Shown here in pieces: positions 51,906 to 59,846 of a stretch of 64,000 nt of DNA. The notes beneath the pieces are model-generated. The model saw only the letters and a program-made list of their open reading frames with translations, had not been told where the DNA came from and made no database searches. Source of the DNA: Sphaerobacter thermophilus DSM 20745. GTDB lineage: Bacteria; Chloroflexota; Chloroflexia; Thermomicrobiales; Thermomicrobiaceae. Location of the stretch: positions 62,001 to 126,000 of the forward strand of contig NC_013524.1 of the NCBI RefSeq assembly GCF_000024985.1, in the 5' to 3' direction. Numbering within the stretch: position 1 is the stretch's first letter; each line of letters begins with the position of its first letter. The translations under genes and the position numbers were made by a program.

Positions 51906-52882
51906 TAGTGGATGTGCACGATCGAGCCGAAGTCGAGGAAGTTCCAGAAGAACTCGGCATCATGCAGGAGCAGGCCGATGCAGCCATTGCTCCCGTAACC
52001 GCCGAACTGCCACGGCGGAGTCCACCAGTTCTGGTGTATTGCGTAACCGCCCGCCTTGAAGTATTGAGTGAACTGGACGTTCTCCAGGTAATAGTACTCG
52101 GGATGGCCCTCGGGGATGCCGACCGTGGCCGAGTCCATTGTTTCATTGCGCACCCGGCGCTCGATCTGGAAGATGCCCAGCGGCGTCCTGCCGTCGCGCC
52201 CGGCGGTGATAATGGCGGCGTAGACCGGCGTGTCGCCGTCGTAGACCACCGCGTAGAACGTGCTCAGGTTCACGTCCACCCAGTGGCCGTCGAAGATCTC
52301 CGGGGGTGCATCGGCCACGAACGGCTCGACATACGCAGCCGAGACGTACCGCTCCCCTCCGAGCCGGTACCAGACAGTATTCCCCTCCACGTCGTCGCCC
52401 TGGACTTCTTCGTAGATGGCGAGCGTGTGGCCGGCGTACGTCGTATCGACCACATCGGCGTCGAGGCGCGGCGCGGAGCGGATATTCAGGCTCCCGGTCG
52501 TCACCCTGCCCATCATGGCGCCGTCCGGTGTCCGGATCGCTTCAGCCCAGCCGGGACCGGCGAGCCCGGTCGTTGGGGTCGGCGTTGGTGTCGGCTCCGG
52601 GGTCGGTGTCGGAGTCGGTGTCGGCTCCGGAGTCGGAGTGGGCGTTGGCGTCAGGGTCGGCGTTGGCGTCGGGGTCGGCGTTGGCGTGCTGGTCGGGCTG
52701 GCCGCGGCGGCTGGTACCTCTGGCGTTGGCGTCGGGAGGATGTTTCGCTGAGCCGCGTCGCTGGGCACCGGTTGCGCATAGACTGCCGCGACCATTGCGA
52801 TCACAGCTGAAACGGAGACGAAAAGCAGCGGGATCACAAGTCTTGCAGGCCCGAGGCGGGTCTGCCGACGTACGAGCGCCAC
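51902..52882 (-). CDS. secreted L,D-transpeptidase (YkuD) with SH3-like domain and TPTP linker
   Basis: This ~326-residue exported protein has a signal/anchor helix (LVIPLLFVSVSAVIAMVAAV) and a long Thr-Pro linker (52560-52690). An SH3b-like domain follows (TTGSLNIRSAPRLDADVVDT), then a C-terminal YkuD domain with IHQNWW, FGGYGSNGCIGLLLHDAEFF and FLDFGSIVHIHY. YkuD enzymes crosslink peptidoglycan through the cysteine; the usual SHGC is here SNGC, a variant to note. GTG 52882 with AGGA 8 bases upstream is the likely start. It lies 22 bases after the TlpA-like gene and probably shares its transcript. Confidence 0.85.
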   Translation of the reverse strand: MALVRRQTRLGPARLVIPLLFVSVSAVIAMVAAVYAQPVPSDAAQRNILPTPTPEVPAAAASPTSTPTPTPTPTPTLTPTPTPTPEPTPTPTPTPEPTPTPTPTTGLAGPGWAEAIRTPDGAMMGRVTTGSLNIRSAPRLDADVVDTTYAGHTLAIYEEVQGDDVEGNTVWYRLGGERYVSAAYVEPFVADAPPEIFDGHWVDVNLSTFYAVVYDGDTPVYAAIITAGRDGRTPLGIFQIERRVRNETMDSATVGIPEGHPEYYYLENVQFTQYFKAGGYAIHQNWWTPPWQFGGYGSNGCIGLLLHDAEFFWNFLDFGSIVHIHY

Positions 52883-52904
52883 AGGCACCGATCCTATCCG
52901 GGCG

Positions 52905-53519
52905 CTATGCCCCAATCCCCAGTTTCGCGAGTTGACTCTCGAGCGAGTCCTGCGTCGCGATGCCAAGCCACATGTAGACGACCTTGCCATCGCGATCGAT
53001 CAGGTAGCTCTGCGGGATCCCGTAGACCGCGTAGCGCTCCGAGATCTTCCCCTTCTCGTCGAGCGCGAAGGTCCACGAGTAGCCCCCTTCCTCGACGTAC
53101 GGACGCACGAGTTCTGGGGGCTCCGCTTGATTAACGCCGAGGATCGTGAATCCGTTATCGCGGTACTTCTCGTAGACCGCCTGGAACTCGGGCATCTCGA
53201 TCTGGCACGGCTTGCACCACGTCGCCCAGAAGTTGACCAGCACCACCTGCCCTCGGTAGTCGGAGAGCCGGACGGTTTCCCCGTTGAGGCCGGGAAGCTC
53301 GAAGTTGGGTGCCTTCTTGCCGGGCTCCACCACGCCGCCGGAGTTGCCGGCGAAGGCGAAGGTGTAGACGAGGAAACCCGTAATCAGGAGCACGACGACG
53401 GCGAGGGACATCAGGGGCACGCTGGACAAGCCGGTAGCGGATCTGGCCGGCGAGGCAGTATCCGATGCGGTGCTGTCCGGAATGTGGGAGCCGCGGTTGG
53501 CGTTCGAGTCCGCGTGCAT
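52905..53519 (-). CDS. membrane-anchored thioredoxin-like protein (TlpA/ResA type)
   Basis: This 204-residue protein has one N-terminal membrane anchor (LMSLAVVVLLITGFLVYTFA) and a TlpA/AhpC-TSA-type thioredoxin domain outside. PGKKAPNFELPGLNGETVRL is followed by the redox site NFWATWCKPCQIEMPEF, the cis-proline region YGIPQSYLIDRDGKVVYMW and a terminal helix. It should reduce or exchange disulfides of exported proteins, for example cytochrome c apoproteins. GAGGGG before the ATG at 53519 supports the start. The L,D-transpeptidase, with its catalytic cysteine, follows at 22 bases, which suggests it keeps that cysteine reduced. Confidence 0.88.
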   Translation of the reverse strand: MHADSNANRGSHIPDSTASDTASPARSATGLSSVPLMSLAVVVLLITGFLVYTFAFAGNSGGVVEPGKKAPNFELPGLNGETVRLSDYRGQVVLVNFWATWCKPCQIEMPEFQAVYEKYRDNGFTILGVNQAEPPELVRPYVEEGGYSWTFALDEKGKISERYAVYGIPQSYLIDRDGKVVYMWLGIATQDSLESQLAKLGIGA

Positions 53520-53531
53520 GAACACCCCTCG

Positions 53532-53771
53532 CTAATCAAGGAACGGAACAGCGCGCCTGGCCGAGGCGAACAGCACGGTTGGCTGCTGTACCCTGCTAAC
53601 GGCCAGGGAAGCAGCGACGCCGATGGCGTTCGGAGCGGAGCGCATGGCGCTGAGTTGGACCAGGATCTCGACCGGCTCGTGCAGGCCGGCCACGGTGCGG
53701 GCTTGGTTGGCGGTGATGGCGAGGCGCACGACCCTATCCTCTCGCAAGTCGCCCACGGGTATTCTAGCCAC
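53532..53771 (-). CDS. possible small hypothetical protein
   Basis: A 79-codon frame with a GTG start and high-GC third positions (MARIPVGDLREDRVVRLAIT...) ends 12 bases before the TlpA start. It has no motif, no clear ribosome site and no membrane segment. It could be a real short gene leading the operon or chance. The rest of the 53520-53811 gap shows nothing else. Confidence 0.25.
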   Translation of the reverse strand: MARIPVGDLREDRVVRLAITANQARTVAGLHEPVEILVQLSAMRSAPNAIGVAASLAVSRVQQPTVLFASARRAVPFLD

Positions 53772-53811
53772 GCCTTCCGGTTCTCTTCAACCGGAGCCGG
53801 GGGCCGGTCGC

Positions 53812-54297
53812 TTACCCCCAGGCCAGCTCGGTGAAGGCGCGGTCGAAGTAGACCAGCGGGTCGTCGGCCTCGCCGAGGGCGACATGCTCCACCTGCCCGA
53901 CCACGATGGTATGGTCACCACCCGGGTAGCGCGCCCACGGGCGGCACTCGATCCAACCGACGCAGCCCTCGATCAGCGGGGTGCCGAGCGCGCCGACGCG
54001 GTGTGGAACCCGTGCGAACGTCGGGTCGGCCAGCGGCGCGCGTCCGGAAAACTGATCGGCCAGGAATGACTGGTCGCGGGCGAGGATGTTGACGGCGAAG
54101 GCCGGCGCGCGCTCCAGCTTGTCGTGGCCCTGCGTCTCCCGGTTGATGCAGGCCAGGACGAGCGGCGGATCGAGCGAGACGGAGCAGAACGAGGACACAG
54201 TCATGCCGTGGTAACCGTCCGGGTTGGCGGTGGTCACGACCACCACGCCGCTCACGAAGCGGGCCAGGACATCGCGAAACAGGTCTGGATCGACCAT
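53812..54297 (-). CDS. flavin reductase-like FMN-binding protein
   Basis: This 161-residue protein has the flavin reductase domain: RFVSGVVVVTTANPDGYHGM, TVSSFCSVSLDPPLVLACIN, AFAVNILARDQ and a conserved TIVVGQVEHVAL near the end. Such proteins reduce FMN/FAD with NAD(P)H and supply flavin to two-component monooxygenases (HpaC-like). No monooxygenase large subunit is adjacent, so its partner is elsewhere, or it acts alone. GAGAGGAG precedes the ATG at 54297. It is divergent from the alpha/beta hydrolase, 97 bases away. Confidence 0.87.
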   Translation of the reverse strand: MVDPDLFRDVLARFVSGVVVVTTANPDGYHGMTVSSFCSVSLDPPLVLACINRETQGHDKLERAPAFAVNILARDQSFLADQFSGRAPLADPTFARVPHRVGALGTPLIEGCVGWIECRPWARYPGGDHTIVVGQVEHVALGEADDPLVYFDRAFTELAWG

Positions 54298-54394
54298 TCG
54301 TGCTCCTCTCCACGTGGCGCGGCTGCCGCGGCCTCGCGCGTGCGAAAGCGATGGACGAGGGCCGTTATCGTCGCTCGATCGCGGGAGACGTGCC

Positions 54395-55336
54395 GTGGCG
54401 AAGGGTGAGAGCGGACCGGAGATGACCGTCGACGGTGAGAGCTTCGATGACCGGCTCGCGCCCGGCGCGGCGGATGAATTCGCCGCGCGGGGACAGTGGG
54501 TCATCGCTGACGGACTCCGTCTCTTCCTCCTCGATGAGGGGACCGGCTTCCCGGTCCTCCTGCTGCACGGCGTGCCGACCTCCTCGTTCCTCTGGCGTGA
54601 CGTCGTGCCGGTGGTCGCGCGGACCAACCGGGCGCTGGCGCCGGACCTGCCCGGATTCGGCTACTCAGACAAACCCCGCGGCCGCTCGTACGCGGTTCCT
54701 GCTCAGGCCGACGCCGTGGCCGCGCTCCTCGACCGACTGGGCATAGACCGCTGCGCGCTCGTCGGGCACGACCTCGGGGCACTGGTCGCGGCCGACCTTA
54801 TCGCACGGGAGCCGGAGCGCTACACGCACCTGGTGGTGACGAATACCAGCCTGCGGGTCACGGGCTGGCACGGAGCCTCGCCGCTGACGCTGCTGCGCCT
54901 CCCGCTAGTGGGTGAGTGTGCGATGGCGCTGGCGCGGCGGTGGATGCTCGGGCTGGCGATGCGCCCCTATCTCGCCCGGACCAGCCGGCTCACCCCCGAG
55001 GCGCTCGACCACTACTGGTGGCCGTTCGCCCACGGCTTCAAGTCGGTCCTGCTGTCGATGGTACGCGAGAGGATCGGTTCACCGGACGACTTCGCCCGCT
55101 GGCGGGCGGCGCTAGCTGCCTACCCCGGGGCGGCCCTGATCGTCTGGGGCCTGCGCGACCCGACCTTCGGCCGCGGCGAACTGGACGACGTACGTTCGCT
55201 CCTGCCGAGGGCGACGGTGCAGGCGTTCCCCAACGCCAACCACTTCATCCCCGAAGACCGCCCGCTCGCGCTCGGCCGCCTGATCGCGCTCTTCGTTGCC
55301 GGGGAGCCGATCCCAAATGCACTGCCGGAGGGGTGA
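54395..55336 (+). CDS. alpha/beta hydrolase (haloalkane dehalogenase/epoxide hydrolase type)
   Basis: This ~313-residue protein has the oxyanion HGVP (VLLLHGVPTSSFLWRDVVPV), DLPGFGYSDKP, the nucleophile elbow VGHDLGALVAADLIAREPER with Asp in place of Ser, a helical cap (WWPFAHGFKSV region), WGLRDPTFG and a terminal NANHFIPEDRP histidine. The Asp nucleophile in GHDLGA is characteristic of epoxide hydrolases and dehalogenases. The distinction needs the cap tyrosines. GTG 54395 has GGGAG at 7 bases; ATG 54422 is the alternative. It is a single gene. Confidence 0.83.
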   Translation: MAKGESGPEMTVDGESFDDRLAPGAADEFAARGQWVIADGLRLFLLDEGTGFPVLLLHGVPTSSFLWRDVVPVVARTNRALAPDLPGFGYSDKPRGRSYAVPAQADAVAALLDRLGIDRCALVGHDLGALVAADLIAREPERYTHLVVTNTSLRVTGWHGASPLTLLRLPLVGECAMALARRWMLGLAMRPYLARTSRLTPEALDHYWWPFAHGFKSVLLSMVRERIGSPDDFARWRAALAAYPGAALIVWGLRDPTFGRGELDDVRSLLPRATVQAFPNANHFIPEDRPLALGRLIALFVAGEPIPNALPEG

Positions 55337-55342
55337 GGTTGA

Positions 55343-55472
55343 CGTCATGCGTCATGCGTCACACGTCACAGGTCATCCGGGTGGCGTCGTGGGTGCTAGG
55401 CGGAAGGCAGGAGGCCGCGCCCTGCACTGAACACCCATCACGCGGATTGATGACGCATGACGTATGACGCCC
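55343..55472. repeat. heptad repeats without the CCCC core, copy 4
   Basis: The left side is GACGTC-ATGCGTC-ATGCGTC-ACACGTC-ACAGGTC and the right side GATGACGCATGACGTATGACG. About 75 bases of unrelated DNA lie between. It separates the 3' ends of the convergent alpha/beta hydrolase and ferredoxin reductase genes. Confidence 0.65.
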
Positions 55473-56519
55473 CTACTCCTCCGCGCTCGCTGCCGCCGCG
55501 GCGGCCCGGGCCTTCTTCTCCATGATGTTGGTCGAGTGACCGGGGTCGAGCCGGGCGGAGGGGTCGATGTAGACCATCGCGTGGTTCACCGCGCTGACCG
55601 CCTCGGCCACGCCGGTCGCGATCAGCTTGAACTTGGCCGGGTAGGTCACGATATCGCCCGCACCGAAGACTCCCGGGATGTTCGTCTCCATCGTGATCGG
55701 GTCGACCACGATGCTGTTGCGCTCGATCTCCAGACCCCACTCGGCGAGCGGGCCGAGCCGTCCCGAGAAGCCGATAGCAATGATCATCTCCTGGGCCGGG
55801 ATCACGTGTCGCTCGCCGGTTCGCGTGTGGTGGAAGTGGACCTCCTCCAGGTGGTGGTTGCCGCGGACCTCGAGCACCTCGTAGAAGGGGTAGTGGAGCT
55901 TGACCGACGAGGCTTCCAGATCACGCACCGACTTCTCGTGCGCGCGGAACTTGCTGCGGTGAATCACCGTGACGCTGCGCGCCATCGGCTCCAGCGTCAA
56001 CGCCCAGTCGACCGCCGAGTCGCCACCGCCGACGATGACGACGTCCTTGTCGCGGAACTGGTCGAGGCCCCGGACGAAGTAGTGGACGCCACGCCCCTCA
56101 AACTCGGCCACGCCGGGGGCGGTCAGGCGCTTCGGCTCGAACGCGCCGACGCCGGCGCAGATGATGACGGTCCGCGTCCAATGCTCGGCCTTGTTGGTCA
56201 CGAGGCGGAACAGCCGCTCGTCCTCGAACCGCTCCAGTGCGCGAACCTCTTCACCCAGTGCGGTGACGGCGCCGGTGGAGAGGCCTTGCTCGACCGCACC
56301 GGCTACGTAGTCCTTGGCCAGGATCTTGGGGAAGCCGGCCACATCGTAGATGTACTTCTCCGGGTAGACCGCGATGAGCTGGCCGCCGAGCTCGTCGAGC
56401 GAGTCGACGATCTTGGTGCGCATGCCACGCATGCCGGCGTAGAACGCGGCGAACAGGCCGACCGGCCCGCCCCCGATGATGGTCACGTCGTAGATATCGC
56501 GCGTATCGGCCACTCCCAC
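55473..56519 (-). CDS. thioredoxin-reductase-like ferredoxin--NADP reductase
   Basis: This 348-residue flavoprotein has an FAD site YDVTIIGGGPVGLFAAFYAG, DELGGQLIAVYPEKYIYDVA, an NADPH site KDVVIVGGGDSAVDWALTLE with a following HRSKFRAH, and a terminal FAD motif PGVFGAGDIVTYPAKFKLIA. The thioredoxin-reductase CxxC is absent, as in TrxR-like FNRs (YumC type), which pass electrons from NADPH to ferredoxin. It is divergent from the thiolase and next to the Paa genes, which lack PaaE, so it may supply electrons to the epoxidase. GTG 56519 is the start; GTG 56513 is also possible. Confidence 0.87.
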   Translation of the reverse strand: MGVADTRDIYDVTIIGGGPVGLFAAFYAGMRGMRTKIVDSLDELGGQLIAVYPEKYIYDVAGFPKILAKDYVAGAVEQGLSTGAVTALGEEVRALERFEDERLFRLVTNKAEHWTRTVIICAGVGAFEPKRLTAPGVAEFEGRGVHYFVRGLDQFRDKDVVIVGGGDSAVDWALTLEPMARSVTVIHRSKFRAHEKSVRDLEASSVKLHYPFYEVLEVRGNHHLEEVHFHHTRTGERHVIPAQEMIIAIGFSGRLGPLAEWGLEIERNSIVVDPITMETNIPGVFGAGDIVTYPAKFKLIATGVAEAVSAVNHAMVYIDPSARLDPGHSTNIMEKKARAAAAAASAEE

Positions 56520-56600
56520 GCTCTCCCATGCCAGTCATGACCCACCGCGTGTGCCCGCGCGTGTCGATCGCGGCGGGTCCTTCACCCCATATTCCTTATG

Positions 56601-56659
56601 ATTATACCTGGAGGGACGATACCCATTTGCCCGGGAGCGCCGACTGGCGCGGGTATAAT
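56601..56659. promoter_or_regulatory. divergent pair of TATAAT boxes
   Basis: A TATAAT on the minus strand (56606-56601) lies ~82 bases before the reductase gene, and a TATAAT on the plus strand (56654-56659) lies ~85 bases before the thiolase gene. No convincing -35 boxes are seen at 16-18 bases, so activation by a regulator is possible. Confidence 0.5.
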
Positions 56660-56743
56660 CCGGGGGCACGACACGAACGGGAGCCGCACGGACGCGCGCG
56701 GCGAGCGGGTTGGCGCGCGGTCCGCTGCGAGAGGAGGCATGTA

Positions 56744-57940
56744 GTGAACGAGGCATGGATCGTCGCGGCGGTGCGCACGCCGGTCGGCAAGCACGGGCGA
56801 GCGCTCGCGGGCGTCCGGCCGGACGACCTCGCGGCGGTGGCACTGCGGGCCTTGATGGAGCGGGCGGGCGTGCCACCTGGTGAGGTCGAGGACGTCTACA
56901 TGGGCTGCGCCAACCAGGCAGGCGAGGACAACCGCAACGTCGCGCGCATGAGCCTGCTCCTGGCCGGCTTCCCCGAGCATGTTGGCGGCTGCACGGTGAA
57001 CCGGCTGTGCGGTTCGGGCCTGCAGGCGATCGCCGACGCGGCGCGTGCCGTCATGCTCGGCGAGGGCCACGTCTATATCGGCGGTGGGGTCGAGTCGATG
57101 AGCCGCGCCCCGCTGGCGATGCCCAAGCCTGAGCGCGCCTACCAGTCGGGCAACGTCACGGCCTACGACACGACACTCGGCTGGCGCTTCGTCAACCCCA
57201 AGATGAAGGCGATGGGCCACACCGAATCGATGGGGGAGACGGCCGAGAACCTGGCCGAGGAGTACCGGATCCCCCGCGAGCTGCAGGATCGATTTGCGCT
57301 GCGGAGCCACCAGAAGGCGATCGCCGCGATCGAGGCGGGAAAGTTCCGTAACGAGATCGTGCCCGTCGAGGTCAAGGACGGTGTGGTCGCGCAGGACGAG
57401 GGGCCGCGCCCCGACACCTCCCTGGAGAAGCTGGCAGCGCTGCGCCCGGTGTTCCGCGAGGGCGGCACGGTAACCGCCGGCAACTCCAGCCAGATCAACG
57501 ACGGTGCGGCGGCCGTGCTGGTCGTCTCCGACGAGTACGCCCGGGCGCACGGCCTGCGGCCGCTGGCGAAGGTCCGGAGCGTGGCGATCGCCGGGGTGCC
57601 GCCGCGCATCATGGGTATCGGTCCGGTGCCCGCCACCGCCAAGGCGCTGGAGCGGGCCGGGATCAGCTTCAATGACCTCGGCCTGATCGAGTTGAACGAG
57701 GCGTTCGCGGCGCAGTCGCTGGCGGTGCTGCACGAGTGGCACATGGACCCGGAGGATCCGCGCCTCAACCCGAACGGCGGGGCGATCGCCCTGGGCCACC
57801 CGCTGGGCTGCTCCGGCGCGCGGATCATGACGACACTGCTGCACGAGATGCAGCGGCAGCCGGATGTCGCCTTCGGCCTGGCGACCATGTGCATCGGTGT
57901 CGGCCAGGGCATCGCCATGGTCGTCGAGCGAGTCGCCTGA
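56744..57940 (+). CDS. acetyl-CoA acyltransferase (thiolase), likely beta-ketoadipyl-CoA thiolase
   Basis: This 398-residue thiolase has the acylated cysteine in VNRLCGSGLQAIADAARAVM (~residue 91), LIELNEAFAAQSLAVLH, the histidine in NPNGGAIALGHPLGCSGARI, and the second cysteine in LATMCIGVGQGIAMVVE. It cleaves 3-oxoacyl-CoA with CoA, or forms it. Placement before paaA-D suggests the last thiolytic steps of phenylacetate breakdown (PaaJ-type), but a general thiolase is possible. GAGGAGGC 6 bases upstream fixes GTG 56744. A TATAAT lies ~85 bases upstream. Confidence 0.9.
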   Translation: MNEAWIVAAVRTPVGKHGRALAGVRPDDLAAVALRALMERAGVPPGEVEDVYMGCANQAGEDNRNVARMSLLLAGFPEHVGGCTVNRLCGSGLQAIADAARAVMLGEGHVYIGGGVESMSRAPLAMPKPERAYQSGNVTAYDTTLGWRFVNPKMKAMGHTESMGETAENLAEEYRIPRELQDRFALRSHQKAIAAIEAGKFRNEIVPVEVKDGVVAQDEGPRPDTSLEKLAALRPVFREGGTVTAGNSSQINDGAAAVLVVSDEYARAHGLRPLAKVRSVAIAGVPPRIMGIGPVPATAKALERAGISFNDLGLIELNEAFAAQSLAVLHEWHMDPEDPRLNPNGGAIALGHPLGCSGARIMTTLLHEMQRQPDVAFGLATMCIGVGQGIAMVVERVA

Positions 57941-58135
57941 CGACAACCGAATCGCGGGCGTCTCGTCCGTCCTTCGCCAACCCAGCGCAGGTTGGTGAGG
58001 CGAGCGAGGCGCCCGCGTTCCTGTTTGCTGGCGCGCCACTTGCGCCACCGTTCAGTGGCAGCCCTCGCGGGAATCCCAGCGCAGCTTGACAACAGTGTGA
58101 GGTTCCGGTACAAGAGGGTTGCGAGGTTCACCTAA

Positions 58136-58149
58136 CAAGCGTTCGTTTG
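58136..58149. promoter_or_regulatory. PaaR-like operator overlapping the TetR gene leader
   Basis: CAAGCGTTCGTTTG fits, with one mismatch, the pseudo-palindrome CNAACGNNCGTTNG that I recall for the TetR-type PaaR of Thermus. It ends 8 bases before the ATG of the TetR gene, so binding would block its own transcription and that of paaABCD. No second copy was noticed in the window. Confidence 0.5.
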
Positions 58150-58157
58150 GAGCCCGC

Positions 58158-58793
58158 ATGGATCGGCGGACCGAGATCATGACCGCGGCCGGCCGGCTGT
58201 TCAGCGAAGCCGGCTACCACGTCACCTCGATGCGCGACCTGGCGAGAGCCGTCAACCTCCAGGGTGGCAGCCTTTACGCCCACATCGCGTCGAAAGAGGA
58301 GATCCTCTTCGAGATCGTTTCCCACGCGGCGGATCTCTTCCTGGCCGGTGCCGCGGCGGTCCCGCCGGACCTGCCGCCCGCGGAGCGCGTGGCCCGGCTG
58401 GTCGAGGCACACCTTGCGGTCATCGCCCGGGAGATCGGCAACGCCACCGTCTTTTTCCACGAGTGGCGCTTCCTCTCGCCGGAGCGCAAGGCGCAGATCC
58501 AGGAGCGGCGTGACGCCTACGAGGCGTACTTCACCCGGGCGATCGCGGACGGCGTGGAAACCGGCGTCTTCCGGGTTGAAGACCCGAGGCTGGCGACGCT
58601 GTTTGTCCTCTCGGCGTTGAACTGGACCTATCAGTGGTACGACCCGGCCGGGCCGATCCCGCCGGATGAATTCGCGCGCCAGTACGCCGCGATGGTGCTG
58701 GGCGCATTGGGAGCGGATGGCCCCCTCACCCCCGGCCCCTCTCCCCGGGTGGGAGAGGGGAGGAGTACGGAGCACGCTGGAGGTGCGGCATGA
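58158..58793 (+). CDS. TetR-family regulator of the phenylacetate genes (PaaR-like)
   Basis: This 211-residue TetR repressor has an N-terminal helix-turn-helix (RRTEIMTAAGRLFSEAGYHV, DLARAVNLQGGSLYAHIASK) and a helical ligand domain with FFHEWRFLSPERKAQIQERR and ALNWTYQWYDPAGPIPPDEF. Its stop overlaps the paaA start (ATGA), so it is co-translated with paaA, and the operator at 58136 suggests autorepression relieved by phenylacetyl-CoA. The last ~24 residues (PLTPGPSPRVGEGRSTEHAG) are encoded by a dispersed repeat and are probably a non-functional tail. ATG 58158 has GGAG at 6 bases. Confidence 0.88.
   Translation: MDRRTEIMTAAGRLFSEAGYHVTSMRDLARAVNLQGGSLYAHIASKEEILFEIVSHAADLFLAGAAAVPPDLPPAERVARLVEAHLAVIAREIGNATVFFHEWRFLSPERKAQIQERRDAYEAYFTRAIADGVETGVFRVEDPRLATLFVLSALNWTYQWYDPAGPIPPDEFARQYAAMVLGALGADGPLTPGPSPRVGEGRSTEHAGGAA
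58722..58766. repeat. dispersed CCCCTCACCCC palindrome, copy 5 (inside a gene)
   Basis: CCCCTCACCCCCGGCCCCTC followed by TCCCCGGGTGGGAGAGGGGAG lies in frame in the 3' end of the TetR gene and encodes its GPSPRVGEG tail. A trace of heptads (AGTACGG-AGCACGC) follows. Confidence 0.75.
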
Positions 58794-59707
58794 CCGACGA
58801 GCAGCGGGTCGAGGAATTCAAGCGAGCGGTTCAGTCTGGTCGCAAGGTCGAGGCGGGCGACTGGATGCCCGACGAGTACCGCCAGCGGCTGATCCGCTTC
58901 ATCGAGATGCACGCTAACTCCGAGATCATGGGCGCGCTGCCGGAGCGCGACTGGATCCTCCGCGCGCCGACGCTCCAGCGCAAGCTCGCCGTGACCGCGA
59001 AGATCCAGGACGAGGTGGGCCACGCCCAGTTGCTCTACCGGCTGGTGGAGGACCTGGGGAAGCCGCGCGAGCAGATCTTCGCCGACCTCATCTCCGGCAA
59101 GAGCAAGTTCCACAACGTGTTCCACTACCCGACTCGCTCCTGGGGGGATGTCGGCATTATCGCCTGGCTGGTCGACGCCGCCGCGGTCATCAGCCAGTCG
59201 GCGCTGCTCAAGAGCAGCTACGCCCCCTATGCCCGCACCATGCGCCGCATCTGCTGGGAGGAGGCGTTCCACCTCAAGCACGGTGAGGACATCGTGCTCA
59301 CGGCCATGATGGGCACCGCCAAGCAGCGGACGATGATGCAGGAAGCGCTCGAGCGGTGGTGGGAACCGCTGATGATGTTCTACGGCCCGCCGACACCGCC
59401 CGAGCAGGACAAGGACCTCGCCTGGGCGATCAAGTCGCGTCCAAACGAGGACCTGCGACAAGACTTTCTGACCAAGTACGTGCCTCGCATCCGGGAGATC
59501 GGGCTCCGCATCCCCGACCCGAAGCTGCGCTTCGACGAGTCGACCGGGCGCTGGGTCTACAGCGAGATCGATTGGGACAAGCTGGTCGCGGTGGCGCGGG
59601 GCAATGGCCCTGCGTCGCAGCAGCGCCTCGGCTTCCGGCGACTCTCCTACGAGGAGACCGCCTGGGTCCGCGAGGCGATCACCGGCGGCGCGGAGTTGGT
59701 GGCGTAG
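58790..59707 (+). CDS. paaA: phenylacetyl-CoA 1,2-epoxidase subunit A
   Basis: This 305-residue catalytic subunit is the diiron, ferritin-like protein that inserts oxygen into the ring of phenylacetyl-CoA. Metal-ligand regions are IRFIEMHANSEIMGALPERD, KIQDEVGHAQLLYRLVEDLG and the later MRRICWEEAFHLKHGED. The size and the PTRSWGDVGIIAWLVDAA and YGPPTPPEQDKDLAWAIKSR segments are those of PaaA. The ATG overlaps the TetR stop by 4 bases. It works in a complex with PaaC, with PaaB bridging; electrons come from a reductase not encoded next to it. Confidence 0.95.
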   Translation: MTDEQRVEEFKRAVQSGRKVEAGDWMPDEYRQRLIRFIEMHANSEIMGALPERDWILRAPTLQRKLAVTAKIQDEVGHAQLLYRLVEDLGKPREQIFADLISGKSKFHNVFHYPTRSWGDVGIIAWLVDAAAVISQSALLKSSYAPYARTMRRICWEEAFHLKHGEDIVLTAMMGTAKQRTMMQEALERWWEPLMMFYGPPTPPEQDKDLAWAIKSRPNEDLRQDFLTKYVPRIREIGLRIPDPKLRFDESTGRWVYSEIDWDKLVAVARGNGPASQQRLGFRRLSYEETAWVREAITGGAELVA

Positions 59708-59714
59708 GTCGAGA

Positions 59715-59832
59715 CGAGTGCGTCATTCGTTCCCCGCACCCCAGGCCCCCTTCGGACGGAGCCCACCAGGTGAGGAGGGGTGAACGACGGAGTACGCAGT
59801 ACGCAGCACGCATGACGCATGACGTATGACGT
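59715..59832. repeat. heptad-flanked CCCC palindrome, copy 6
   Basis: GTGCGTCATTCGTTCCCCGC is followed by a core with CGGACGGAGCCCACCAGGTG, then GAGGAGGGG and six 7-base units AGTACGC-AGTACGC-AGCACGC-ATGACGC and so on, ending at 59832. It splits paaA from paaB inside an otherwise tight operon. Confidence 0.75.
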
Positions 59833-59846
59833 TCCAGGAGTCGCCC

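Noticed and set aside
52560-52690. Repetitive GTCGGCGTTGGCGTC-type DNA that could suggest a CRISPR or satellite
   Set aside because: It encodes the TPTPTP linker of the L,D-transpeptidase in frame and has no spacer structure.
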